From: Mytilus californianus
Lineage: Eukaryota; Mollusca; Bivalvia; Mytilida; Mytilidae
Assembly: GCF_021869535.1 (NCBI RefSeq)
Contig: NW_026262734.1
Location: forward strand, 109,031,088-109,095,087
Direction of reading: 5' to 3'
DNA: 64,000 nucleotides
In this document: positions 1-12,914 of the stretch, in pieces
Position numbering within the stretch: the first letter of the stretch is position 1
How the letters are laid out: each line of letters starts with the position of its first letter
Notes under the pieces: model-generated
Databases searched by the model: none
Seen by the model: the letters and a program-made list of their open reading frames with translations, nothing else
Told to the model about the DNA's origin: nothing
Made by a program: the position numbers and the translations under genes

Positions 1-296
1 TCTAAATGCTTTAGGTTCTTAGAGATAAGCCAAAATCTGCATTTTAACCCTATATTCTATTTTTAAACATATCGGCCATGTTAGTTTACAAGCAGAGTCA
101 TCGGACACAATTATTTAACCGATATATCCGAATGATGATTGTGGCCAAGTTTGGTTAAATTTGGCCCAGTAGTTTAGGACGAGAAAATGTTTGTAAAAGT
201 TAAGGGACGACGGACGACGACGACGGACGACGACGGATGCAATTGATGAGAAAAGCTTACTTTGCCAATTGGGCCAATTGAGCTTAAGGTACTCTA
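1..296. repeat. Bivalve dispersed element with (ACG)n tract, right end only
   Basis: The window opens inside a repeat whose right part holds a degenerate ACG/GACGG trinucleotide tract at about 208-238. A short hairpin follows, in which 'aagcttactttgccaatt' pairs loosely with 'aattgggccaattgagctt'. I recognise the layout (conserved body, ACG microsatellite, terminal hairpin) as a very common bivalve non-autonomous element. Its left end lies outside the window. Recognition is from memory. Confidence 0.65.
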
Positions 297-2648
297 AAAC
301 AAGATTTCAATTGCTTTTCTCACTACCCTCTTTCTGTTCTTACATGCAGGTTTTCTTTTCAAATAGTTTTATCGTGTAAACATGGCAATAGGTTTAGACT
401 TTTATCAAAATAAATTGTGTAGAAGTTATAAAAATATGTAAAATTGTGCCTTCTTTAGTCGTATTTTTATAATGGAAAAATGAAAAAAGAATACTGTAAA
501 TTCAGAAATTATTGCGTGCATTTATTATTGCGATTTTTCAAGAATGGACAAAAATGCGAGATTAATTATTGCGATTGGATTGGATTCAGGTAAGTATAAG
601 CAAACTTTTGATATACATATTGCATGACTCCTATGTACTAAAATCACTGTTTATGCTCTATGCTTTTGGCAAATTTTGACATTTGAACACTGAGTCATTT
701 TTCAGCAAAATTTGCAAAATATGGCAAAGCACCCTTTCGACTTCTCTTACAGTTCATGTCAATTCCTTAAGCTACTCAGAAAATTTGCACAAAATTTGGC
801 AAAACTTTTCGGTCCTCAATGCTCTTCAACTTCGTACTTAATTTGGCCTTTTTAAACTTCTTTTAATTCGAGCGTAACTGTTGAGTCTTTTGTAGACAAA
901 ACACGCGTCTGGCGTAAATACAAAATTTCAATCCTGATATTTATGATGAGTTTATTAACAAATGTGCATCTGCTTTCATTGGGTGATGCATTGACTGGTG
1001 CACGAAGTTTATCCTGATTTCAGCCAAGTTTTAATTGCCGTAAATTAGCAAAAACAAATGTACTCATTCCAATATACGATTAGTAAATAGTTAACACAAG
1101 AGCACTTTTTAGAATAACATTTTTGTGTTGGGGAAAAATCACGAAAAAAGTGGTTTTTAGGCTCAAATGTAAATTTTGAAAATTTTAGTAATTTCGAAAA
1201 TCCAGTATATATCCCGTTGACTTTTTTTATTCATTTTATAGGCATATTCATTTTTTGTTTTATATTTTTGTTTTATAAATATGATATGTTCTTTAAAAAA
1301 AAACTGAATTTGACTTTGTCAAAATAATATGTATATTAATTGTAGCTAAAAATGACTGTTTTTCTGCATTTTTTGCCTTATTTTACTAGGACTAAACAGC
1401 TACTTACACATGTTGTGTAACCTCGAAACAATGCACTATTTTCAACTCTTTTTATATGATTACTTAAGGATGTATTCCTCTGACGTTTCAGTCTCGTTGA
1501 AATCTCGTTCTGGAATTATTTCCAAAACATGTGATATGAGTGGAAAATATCAATGAATTTAAAAAAATATTATAATCAAACTTAACTCTGTGAAAAAAAA
1601 GTGTATTTACAATAAATTGTTTTTGAGTAATAAAATTTTCAAATTTTATAACCAATCCAGTCAGTCTCATTAGCCAAAATGTTAAGAAAGTGGGTGAGGG
1701 GTACAAGAAATGATTTTACCAGAAATATGTACATCCCATATCATTTTTTTCTTTTCAAATTTCTTAGATATGTATTTTTTTCAATCATTTATAACAAAGA
1801 AGTTGAAATAATATGCTTTTTGTCCTAAAAAGACAGAAAAATCCCAAATTTACAAAATTGACAGCATGGTAAATTTGACACGAAAAAGCAACAACATTTT
1901 ATAAAACTTTCTTATATTAACACTTACCTATAGTTTTTTTTAGGTTAAATTTATTCAGATTGGTCCACTTCATCTTTAGTGAAAGTGTGAAAAAAGTTTA
2001 AGTGTGAAACTGTGATTTTTTTCATGATAATAGCCCAACAATGGGTAAAAATTGATGAAAAATGGGAAAAACTTCATTGAAATTGGGTACTTTCAAATGG
2101 CCGTAGCAAAAGAAAAAAGAAGTGCACCAACATATGATTTTTTCTTTACCAATTATTTTTTTACAGTCATCAATTATTTTTTTACAGTCATATAAACCCC
2201 AAAATCAGGTTAAGAAAAAAGTTTAATTCTAAAATTTTTGGCTCCTCAGAGGTGTACATCCTTACAGAGAAAAACTTCACGTCATACAAAAAAAAAAGCA
2301 GAATGTATTCGAAAAATATTGTCTACAAACTCAAATGGTCCTGACAACTCTTATAACCAAACGAATCTAATGCTCATATTTTCTGACCATATGGGTAGGG
2401 TGGGACCACATGACTATACTCATATGGGCATGACCATACACGTATGTATGGGAAATTCTAATATTATATGTAATCATGTTTATATAGAGCCAAAATTATA
2501 AATGAAATGCTAACATCATTCAAGATACATTTAATACGATAGTGTAAGTACATATAAGCGTAGTATACCACATAGTTCTATAATGCACTTTTGCGTTTAA
2601 ATCTCAATTCAATACTTACCTCATATCATACAATCCATGCTTAATCTT
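297..2648. other. AT-rich non-coding stretch upstream of the first visible exon
   Basis: I see no convincing gene here. The small open frames at 1488-1706 (minus) and 2238-2501 (plus) have low-complexity translations and no recognisable domain. A 21-bp direct repeat ('caattatttttttacagtc' plus 'at') occurs twice at about 2148-2190. The stretch is probably intron of the Roco gene, because its missing P-loop exon must lie upstream. I searched for a GxxxxGK(S/T) exon and did not find one. Confidence 0.5.
800..950 (+). repeat. Mussel-type dispersed repeat tail ('cgcgtctggcgta')
   Basis: The sequence has 'ggtcctcaatgctcttcaac', then 'gagcgtaactgttgagtc', then 'acacgcgtctggcgtaaat'. I recognise this order of blocks as a very abundant mussel repeat. 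The copy is degenerate and holds no open reading frame. Confidence 0.55.
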
Positions 2649-2680
2649 AAGGTGCAGCTGTTCAAGAGATACTGGTAAGC

Positions 2681-3674
2681 ATGATGATGACTTTTTCAAA
2701 AAATGAGTCTCTGGACAATGATAACCAGATAACAAACTTACACGAATCAGAGATAAACCTCATCAGTAGGCCAGTTAGTACGGACAGCTGCCCTGAGGAA
2801 ATTGTACTTTTAGAAAACCCTGATCAAAGTATTGTACGTAAAGAACGCATTTCAGAAGTTCAATCGAGGGAAAGTTTTGATGCAGAAACAAGTAACACGA
2901 TCGTTCCTGATACAGAAAACAATGCTTCGGGCATTGTTGTTGCAGCAACCAATACAAACAAATTATTTTCCGAAGAAAGTGAAATGTTAAATGTACATGA
3001 ATTAGAAAACAGTCCGTCAAATCTTCCAAAAAAAAGCAGAATGTCAGAATTCCTCAAAGAAAGAATTACGTCATGCGATCAACCTAAAGAAATCAGAGCG
3101 TCAGGTTTGATTGTTAAAGAAAGGAATACATCAGGTGTTGGGAAAGCAAAATGCATTGCTACACCTGACATTTCTGAAGTGGGTAGCAATTCAGCTAAAA
3201 CAGCTATAGAAACAAAAATTTCAAATGATGATGTTGTTGGAATCAGTATGCCAGATGATTTTTCTATGAAGACAAGCTTACATGAAACGCAAATATCAAA
3301 CGACTATTTGGATATGACGCAAAAGCCTGCACCAAGTACTCCAATAACTCTTAAAAGAAAAAGTAGTATTACTACCAATCCTGTGAGAGAAAAGTACAAA
3401 GAAAAGTTATTGAAAGAAGTGGCCAATGAATTGTCGCATGACAAACTTCATGAAATGGTAATCAGATCTATACGAGAAGGGAAGTATAAGCAGAAAATTA
3501 TCCCTATTGATATCTGGGATTTTGGAGGGCAGAAAGATTACTACATGACTCATCAACTCTTCATTACGAGCAGAGGAATATTTGTGTTGGTGTTTAATGG
3601 TAGCCTTAATCTGCATAAACATATGCCCGATTTATCATTTTTACCAGGACATTTTGGCAATCAAACCATCGCAG
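2681..3674 (+). CDS. Roco gene, exon a: Ser/Thr-rich linker and Roc switch II
   Basis: The frame is open from a TAA just before 2652, so the exon may begin at an acceptor near 2652-2658; the ATG triplet at 2681 is only the first Met. Residues 1-250 are acidic and Ser/Thr-rich with loose internal repeats ('KISNDDVVG' and 'QISNDYLDM'; several 'KER-(I/N)-TS'). From about 262 the typical Roc core begins: IPIDIWDFGGQKDYY, then a hydrophobic strand (GIFVLVFN). The donor is gcag|gtgagg at 3674/3675, leaving one base of a split codon. The P-loop and switch I are absent and must lie upstream. Confidence 0.85.
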
Positions 3675-6600
3675 GTGAGGTTATGTTTCATTCAAATTAG
3701 AAATGGTGATGTAAATAAACCCACCATTTTTTCTTAAAATATCCTGTACCAATTCAGGAAAATGGCAGTTGTTATCTTATAGTTCGTTTCTGTGTGTGTT
3801 GCATTGTCGTTTGTTTTTGTTCACTTCAGGGTTTCGGTTGTTTCGTTGTTTTCCTCTTATAGTTGATGTGTTTCCCTCGGTTTTAGTTTGTAACCCGGAT
3901 TTATTTTTGTCTCAATCGATTTATGACTTTCAAACAGCAATATTCTACTGTTGCCTTTTTTAACTTTCAAAATATTAAAAAATAAGAAGATTTTGTTTGA
4001 TTGCCAAGGAGACAACTATCAACCGGAGGCCAAAAGACGGCGATGTAAGCAATTATAGATAATTGCACGGCCTTCAACAATGCACAAAATCATCGAGAAA
4101 GCTAGTAACTACCACTAAGTTACATGCTCCTGACTTTGGACAAGCGGCTTCAAAATGTAATATGGTTAAACATTCTTGTGAAGGCAATGTCAAATTACAG
4201 TTATCGACAAACTGTAAAACCGTAAATGTGCCTACGTATACTGCAATAATATTAAGTTTGTTTTCAATTTACTGATAACAAAATCAGTATTTACACCAAT
4301 AATTACAGTGTTGAATTTAGTTTTTTTTTTATCCGCGGTTGCTATTTAAATTCTGCATTTATGGTTTAAGCTTTGTCTGGTCAATCGTTGTGTGGTAATC
4401 CTGCTGTTATTAAAATTGTGGTATATTACTCCTATCTGACTCGTTTATCCTTCATATAGGTCCAAACCGCTTCATGCAGTCAGTAATGCTGTCAGCTTCA
4501 CTGTTAAATACTATGTTTTCTATGTATTTCCTAAACGGCTTTCTTATTTATCACTGGGTTTTTTCTCTTCATGTCTTATCACAATATCTCCAGATTTCTT
4601 GCCCTTTTGTATTCTCTTTTTTATCTTTTAATTAGCCTTCTTGTATCAGCTGTCATCTAAGGCGTCCATTTTTACAAGCATTTATGAACTGCAGCACTGG
4701 CAACCGAATACGAATATTGTTTGATTGAAATATGCTGTTATGAAATGTTGATAATCATTTGTAATTAAGAAATATATCCCAATCATGCAAGGCTAACGAA
4801 ATTTGGTTTTCCCTCTTGTCCTTTTTGGTTTAATTAGCTTTTTAACATTTGTATTAGATGTTGGTGAACTTTAAATCGCCGAGTGTATCACCAGCCACGT
4901 AGCTGGTACGTCGTTACTGGTGCGCAAATACGGATATTTTTTAATTCAAATTTGCTTTTACAAAACTTGTTCATGTTGTTAAAAACATTTATTTTAAGGG
5001 TTCTGATATGACATGTTTCTTTCGCTTTGTAAACCACAGATTTTTAGCTTTATCTAGCAGAAGGAAAAGTAGTACAACCACACACACAGCATACCCCTCC
5101 TCGCTTCCGTTTTTTAAATTACCGTATTTGGCCTTTTAGAATTGAATGGAAGCCATATATTTGTTGGAAATTTACATATGACATGTGTCTTGATATTCGT
5201 CAACTTTACCCCTCTCTTACGCTGAGGATTAAATTCGAATATCACGACCCAGGTCATGATTAACCTTCCGACAAATATAAGGCTTCCATGAATTATTTAT
5301 CAAGTATATCTTGTTCTTCATGTAAAATATACAATATACAATCAACATTTACTGTAAATTTTGATTAGAAAACATACATACACTACATCTTCAAAGTATA
5401 AAATAAATTAGTTAAAAATAACAAATTATTCCGCTTAATTCTTAAAACTATCAAACTTTAACACAAGATTGAGATATTATTCTCCGTCTCCATCAAGATA
5501 TAAACTGTTAAGATTATTACCGATTATATATATATTAATCATGTGCAAATAATGACTATCTGATAGTTCAGTTATGATTATCCTATCAAACGGAGTTACG
5601 TTTATTTTCCTTACATTTTCGATGGCTATTATTTCCGTAACAAGACCATATATGATATCAAGAACACAAACATGTAGTACAAATCAATCTGGCGGCTGAG
5701 TAATTCTTGAAAAAAAATACGTCTACACAGAGAAATTAGCAGAACACAATTTTGGCTATTTTAAACTCCGCCATGGTGGATTCGTGGTAACTGCAATTAC
5801 CACGATCAGGTAGACACTAGAGGATAAGGACTAATTTCGGCCTAAATTGTGAAGTACATCTCAAGAAAGATTCTTGACATTTTATAAACACTTACATGTA
5901 AGTGTGTACTTCAGTCCATATTGATTAGCTAATGATAAATATTTTAACTGAGTCGGTCATTAAAGAGGCTCAACGTTTGCTTAAATATGAAAAAGCAATC
6001 AAATATGGCATAAAACTTCACTTTTCAGATTTTTTTTGGGTCTAAAATGGAAGTTGCCGCGTTCGTGTTCAGTCTCAACCTTTATATTTTGTTATGTTTG
6101 ATAAATACAGCATATATTTGATATTTAGACTGAAAACAAGTGCGACCACTTACATTTACATGTAAGACAATATTTTTGCATGACATAATGATGCCAGTAC
6201 CTGATGCATTTGCATTGCAGTGTAAAAAACCATACCATATTTATGTAACTAAATAATTCTACTTTCCAAAGTTTGAAATTTTCAACAATCTTGTAGAAAC
6301 GCTGTATTTGGAGTAAAAGGGGGTCTTACCGAACCTTCCCTTTTATGTGTAGGAATGCGTGTACAAGTGTTTCCATTTATTCATTGCAACATAGTTGATG
6401 CGAAACATGTACGGATATCTACTTCCCACTTGCAGACACATGTGTTCCAATGGTTGTTGGTTTCGCCGTCTGTTAAATTTTGAAATAGAATGCTGGAATT
6501 CAGGCTTCAATATAAATTCTCTTCAGATTGCGTCTGTATATTATAGGGGTTGTGTTTTTAAACAGATTCGAAACAGCTGTCCTCAATAGATGCGTTTACA

Positions 6601-9600
6601 GTATGGCAATTTAAATCATATTTTTAGAATCAAAAAGGGTTATTCAAACTACCAAGTGACAACAAACTGATAAAAATCCCAATAACTGATTAAAGGAAAA
6701 TCAACAGTACACAAGTTAAAACCAAATTATTTTATAGGAGATTCTCGAAAGGTACATTTTCGAGATCACTCGATTAAGGCTGAAATTATCCAACGTTATA
6801 CTCATTACAACATGAGGACTTTTTATTGCAGTTAACTATAGGCATCTGTTTTTTAAATTTTATTTTTAGTTTATCTTTTACACTGGGTGAACTCAATTTT
6901 GACATACTGCAAGCGTTCAGATGATGGATTTCCTAGAATTATTTTCGTTGCAACACATAAAGACAAGATCCGACAGGTACTGTATTTCGTTTCCTTTTGT
7001 TTTAAAGAATAATATATTGTTTGGATTTTTCCATGAAATAAGCGTATAAAGTTATAAGCCTATTAGCTGTAATGAGCGTTGTCGATTATGAGGATAGTCA
7101 TCACGAGTCTCTCATCAGACAATCACTGTACAAATAAGCATCCGTTCGATGTTAAATGATACTTAGTGAAATAAATACAAAATTTGAATTTATTGTGTCA
7201 AGTTATTACAAGTAAACATTTAAAAATAAAGGAAACAGCAAATATTAAAAGTTGTTTCAAATCGATAAGGCGTGGCAGAAGACTTTTGTCTTCTGATTTT
7301 ACAAACTGGGATTAATTTACACCATTTATCAAAAACATGATTTACAGACATGTAGGCTAAAAAGTTCAAAATTTATATATACTGTAAAACCAACTCGTTT
7401 CAACCAAGAATTAAAAGTTTCCAATCCAAGTGTAAATTCAAATAAGTGCTGATTTCAGGCATGTCTTGAAAGTCCTATGTACTGATTATATTTGTAGAAT
7501 ATCTTTCATTTATTTATATTGTCTGATTATTCAAAAAAATATCATTCAGTAAATGTTGGTCACATTATGCAGATATGCATGAATATAAAAGGTACGTAGC
7601 GTGACAAATTCATTGTTAAGCAATAATATTATTTAATGTAAATACATTCAAATATCATTTCAGTTGATTAATAAAATCTGTTTAAAAAGTCATCTGACTT
7701 AAATGAAAATACGAAAAAAATACACCTTAAGTAAAGAAACAAAACAGTATATTATTCTAATTTACATCCAAGTTCTATTGTTATACTCCATGCCTTCATA
7801 GTTTCTATTTCTGAAACCAGTGTAAGTTGAATATATCTATTGTTACGAATAACAATGGATTTTGACCACAGGGTGTGACGAGCGGAACCTCTGCTTCTAC
7901 ATCCCGACAACACAGTCCATTGTTATTCATAACAACAGACACTGATATTTTTTTCAATAGCATGAACATAAGAAATTACTAATGGTGTTCACTACAAGTT
8001 GTTTCAAGATATTAAAAAATAACACATTTTAGGAAATTCAAATAGCGAGAAAAATATGAACTATCTATTTTGAATAATAAAAAAAAAATCCTTCCAGGGA
8101 GCAACTATTTAACTTCAAAAAAGGGGGGGGGGGCGGATTTATGTTGTTTTGTCTGAGTCCGAAATTATTTTGAATTAGTTTTTTTTTCTTCAATCAAATT
8201 AATTTGTTCAAAATATAACAGTAAAAGGTATGGGGAAAAATATGCATTCAAAATATTTTTGTTGTCCTCTGTTTGAACAAAATATTTGTTTTCATCAATT
8301 TGGGAATCGGAATATTCTTTTAGGAAAGACTAACGAAATTTGGTTTTCCCTCTAGTCCTTTTTGGTTTAATTAGCTCTTTAACGTTTGTATTAGATGTTG
8401 GTGAACTTTAAATCGCCGAGGGTATCACCAGCCACGTAGCTGGTACGTCGTTACTGGTGCGCAAATACGGATATTTTTTAATTCAAATTTGCTTTTACAA
8501 AACTTGTTCATGTTGTTAAAAAACATTTATTTTAAGGGTTCTGATATGACATGCTTCTTTCGCTTTGTAAACCACAGATTTTTAGCTTTATCCAGCAGAA
8601 GGAAAAGTAGAACAACCACACACACAGCATACCCCTCCTCGCTTCCGTTTTTTTAAATTACCGTATTTGGCCTATTAGAATCGAATGGAAGCCATATATT
8701 TGTTGGAAATTTATATATGACATGTGTCTTGATATTCGTCAACTTTACCCCTCTCTTACGCTGAGGATTAAATTCGAATAAAAAAGGTATGGGGAAATAT
8801 GCATTCACAATATTTTGTTTGTTTGAACAGAATATTTGTTTTCATCAATTTGGGAATCGGAATATTCTTTTAGGAAAAAACCATAACCCTCCCTCTCTTG
8901 AAGTTAAATGGTCGTTCCTAAATACTCCTTTGCTTGAAGGAAAAATTTTGGATCCCAGTATGTCTCTATACTCTAAAGCATTGATCATTAAAAAAACGGG
9001 GATTAAAAATCCCGAACCCCATTAGATTGCCCCCAAAAGGGGAGTTCCTAAGTATTCCATCTGTATTTTTATACGTTGAGCTTGTCCGGTCGTCGGGTTT
9101 CTAATCCAGACACAACTATCCCTCAATATGTCCGAATATGAACGTTTGTTTATTCTCGAGAAGAAAGGGGGGGGGGGGTGTTACTTTTTATAAAACCGTG
9201 ACATATAGAATACATTTATGATTACCTTCATTAAACTGATACAGGTAAGTACTTTGGGTTACAATATTGTCTTTATCTTTTGTCTCGTCAACGCTTGGCT
9301 CAAAATGTCGTCCGTCTTGTATCCATCCATATTGACAAATGCATACAAGGAGCATGATGTATTTTTTTTTGTAATATGAATGCATGAAACGGTCAACCTT
9401 GATCTGCTGATATATATTAGCACATGTATTAAACGGGAATTTGCAAAACAGCAACTTTGACATTTGTAAAATCTACTCACTTGTTAAAGTTTGAACAAAG
9501 ATAGCCAAAATAAGGATACAAGTGGGGTTTCATGTAAAGAAAATCTTATACATTATGGTTTGATTGTGTCAATAAATATGCTATCCGGTCTTTTTCATTT

Positions 9601-11183
9601 GATAATCAATGTTAACAAATATAGGATTTATCATTGAGTGTAAGTTAGTTATACACCTCGGGATAGATCGTGTCTTGATAAGAAACCCCCCGGTCTCATT
9701 CAGACACACCTATCCTTCGGTGTTTAACTATTACGTAAAGGATTGTTACAATGACAATGGTGGTTGATGGCTGTTGAATAGCCAGCGGCAAATTAAACGC
9801 TTTTCTGACTCAAGTTTTAGATCTTTATCCTTAATGGATCGTGCACGTGCTTAACGTAGAAGCAAAATATTTTTAATGTTGTTGGTTTGACCCGTCTGGT
9901 CTCCGAACCCACGACCTCCAAAACTCGTCGCAAACATGGTACAAGGAGACAACAAAAGAGGTGGAATAAAGATAATTTCAAAACAAATGGATGCTTTTTT
10001 TTGTTTTTGGACTGAAAATAAATACGACATGGAATGAAATGTAATGCTTCTAATATCCAGAATAATTTCCTAAGCTTTTTTGGTAATGCAACCTTCAATA
10101 GAACGTTCCAGTATATGTGAACAAGAAACAGATAATTTTTTTTAAAATTGGAAACATAATTCAACCATTACCTTAACATATATAAAGGTCAATTTAAAGC
10201 CTTCAACAGTGAGCAACACCCATATCGTATCGTATGGTCAGAACATGAGAAAACCAAAACATGCTTGATTTAAGACAATATGAGAGACGAAAACAAAATA
10301 TAACAGACATCAATCAAATACATGTACATCAACTATACAAAAAGCTCCTAAGTTTGAACAAAATGATGTGGTGGAATTAACTATATTTGTGAACATACAA
10401 CCCTCCCCTAACGCGGGACAGTGATGAAACAGCACATCATGTGATGAAGCTGTACAAAATAGTTAGAAATAATATTCAGATATTATCAAAAGTTAAAAGA
10501 AAATGTCATGCAATGTTGGAACAAGTTCAATTGCTACATCAACATGAATTCTTGGCAGTTGATTTATGTTGTTTTCATATTGTAGATTTTGTTTCATATA
10601 CTCAATAGATTGCTTTTAGCCAATCCCGTAAACTTGAACCTTTTGAGTTTTTTTTTAATTTTGACATGCAACCGGTAGACACTACTATACAAGAGGGGCG
10701 AACGATACCAGAGGGACATTCAAACTCATAGATCGAAAATAAACTGACAACGCCTTGGCTAAATAAGAAAAAGACAAACAGACAAACAATAGCACACAAG
10801 ACACAACATAGAAAACTAAAGCATAAGCCAGAGGAACCCAACCAAACACTTGGGCTGATCTCAGGTGCTCCGGAAGGGTGAGCAGATCCTGCTCCATGTA
10901 GGGCACCCGTCGTGTTTCTCATGTTATTACAAACCCGATAGGTCACAATCGTTAAAAAAGAACGAGATTGTAGTTTCGATATTAGGAACATATCCGATAT
11001 CATCTGCGAAATGGATATTCCATAACGGTCAACCAATTCGTGATGGCGTCCATAAAATTCACGAAGGGATGATTTCAACTTCACCATTTGGAACTCTTGG
11101 TTTAATAGTGTCCTTGTGAACAGCAACCTTCTATCAAGAAAATCATGATAGGAAATACAAGCCTGGGAATATCGTATCAATAG

Positions 11184-11222
<39 letters not shown>

Positions 11223-12875
11223 GTATGCAGGCGCTGCTGGAATGTTGCTACATAGAAATGGAAAGTTCACAATTGGAAAGCTGAAAACATTTCTTTTGTC
11301 GTAAAGTTTTATGTTCAATCGACCCTCATTGTCAATTTTGAGATGTGAGTTTAGATATGAGGCAGACTTAACTGTATCTGTTGTATCCTTTATCTCTAGT
11401 TCGATAGGAAAGATGCGTTAAACATAGTCAACACATTTTGAATTATTTAGTAAAAGAACATCATCTATATAGCAAATGTAAAGTAGAAAGATATTGCTGG
11501 CTTCTTTTTTTTTTCTTCCTAAGAAGTTCCTGTATGAAGTTAGCCTCTAAAGAATTAAGGAACAAGTCGGCAAGAAGAGGGGCACAATGGTTCCCATGGG
11601 AATGCCGATAGTTTGTTAAAAAACACGTCATCCAAACGTAACAAATGAATTGTCAATCAAGAAATCAAGCATCTTAATAATGTCAGTTTCAGAGAATCTT
11701 TTGTTTGAATCAAAGTGATTTTTTACGAAGTATGATTTATACCTCCCTAAGACAAGATACTTGTATTTACGTTGGCCATGCTTTTTTTATGAAACAAAGC
11801 AATACCAACTCTTTCAATTTGTCTTTTAGTTTGGAGTGGGGTATACTTATGTAAAGTGTAGAAAAGTCAAATGTTTTAATATTATTGCAAGATGATAGAG
11901 TCTTTGATTGTTTGTTCTCTAAAAGATCTTTAGATTTTTTAGAGTCCACATCTGATTCACGTCATCTCTAGAATAAGTAGTTTCACAATTACTTTGAAGA
12001 CCGGCTTTGATTGCTGATACACTACATGTTATTAATTTAGAACGAGGTTTTGGGGAGCACTTGAATGACCTAGCAATGTACCGTTATTTGTAAGGACACT
12101 TATGTAGTTTAGGTATTCAATACAGTGATGGAAGATGCAGTTCTTATCTGGTTGAAATTCCAAAGGAACATAGAACAGACCTATGATTTTCCAAAATGTT
12201 CTCTTTAGTAAGTGTCGTGGGTGTATATATTGAGTTGCCAAGTGAATTGTTAATACCTAATTCATTTATCAAGCAGTTTATGTAATGTGATTTACACAGA
12301 CAAACGATGTTGTTTGGGGCTTTATCTGCGGGGACAACAACATATTTGTACATGTATAAATGTAAATATTTATTTAATTTCTTAATGGCCCAAATATGAG
12401 TATTGTTGTTTTACAGTTTGAGGTGACAAATGTTAAAACCCAAAAAGGAACGAAAAACCTCGTGCATAGCACTGATTACTTGTTCGCGTTTTGTCAATGT
12501 GTGATTTTATAAGATCTTCGACTTTTGTTTTATGCTTTTCAATTTTTTACATTTTTCCTTGAGCATCAAAGAAGAGATATTTATTGTTGAAATGCGCATG
12601 TAATGCAGTAAAATTGAGTCCATGAATGTTTTTGTAAATGATGTTCGAAAAGTTTTCATTACTGGAGAAAGCATCAGCAGAAACGAAGGTTTGGTAACAT
12701 TAAAACGTTTAAACCCGCTGCAATTGTTTGTACCTGTCCTAAGTCAGGAATAATCTGATGGTCAGTAGTTGTCGTTTGTTGATGTGGTTCATAAGTGTTT
12801 TTCGTTTCTCGTTTTTGTCGAGCCTTCGACTTCAGTCGAAAAAGCGAGACATAGCGATCCTACATTCCGTCGGCG

Positions 12876-12914
<39 letters not shown>

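Noticed and set aside
3101-3175. SGVGKAKC as a possible P-loop of the Roc domain
   Set aside because: Lacks the required Gly-x4-Gly-Lys-Ser/Thr pattern and sits in the low-complexity linker without a preceding beta strand.
9817-10164. 115-codon minus frame
   Set aside because: Runs over the SINE-like block and poly-A stretches. No recognisable family.
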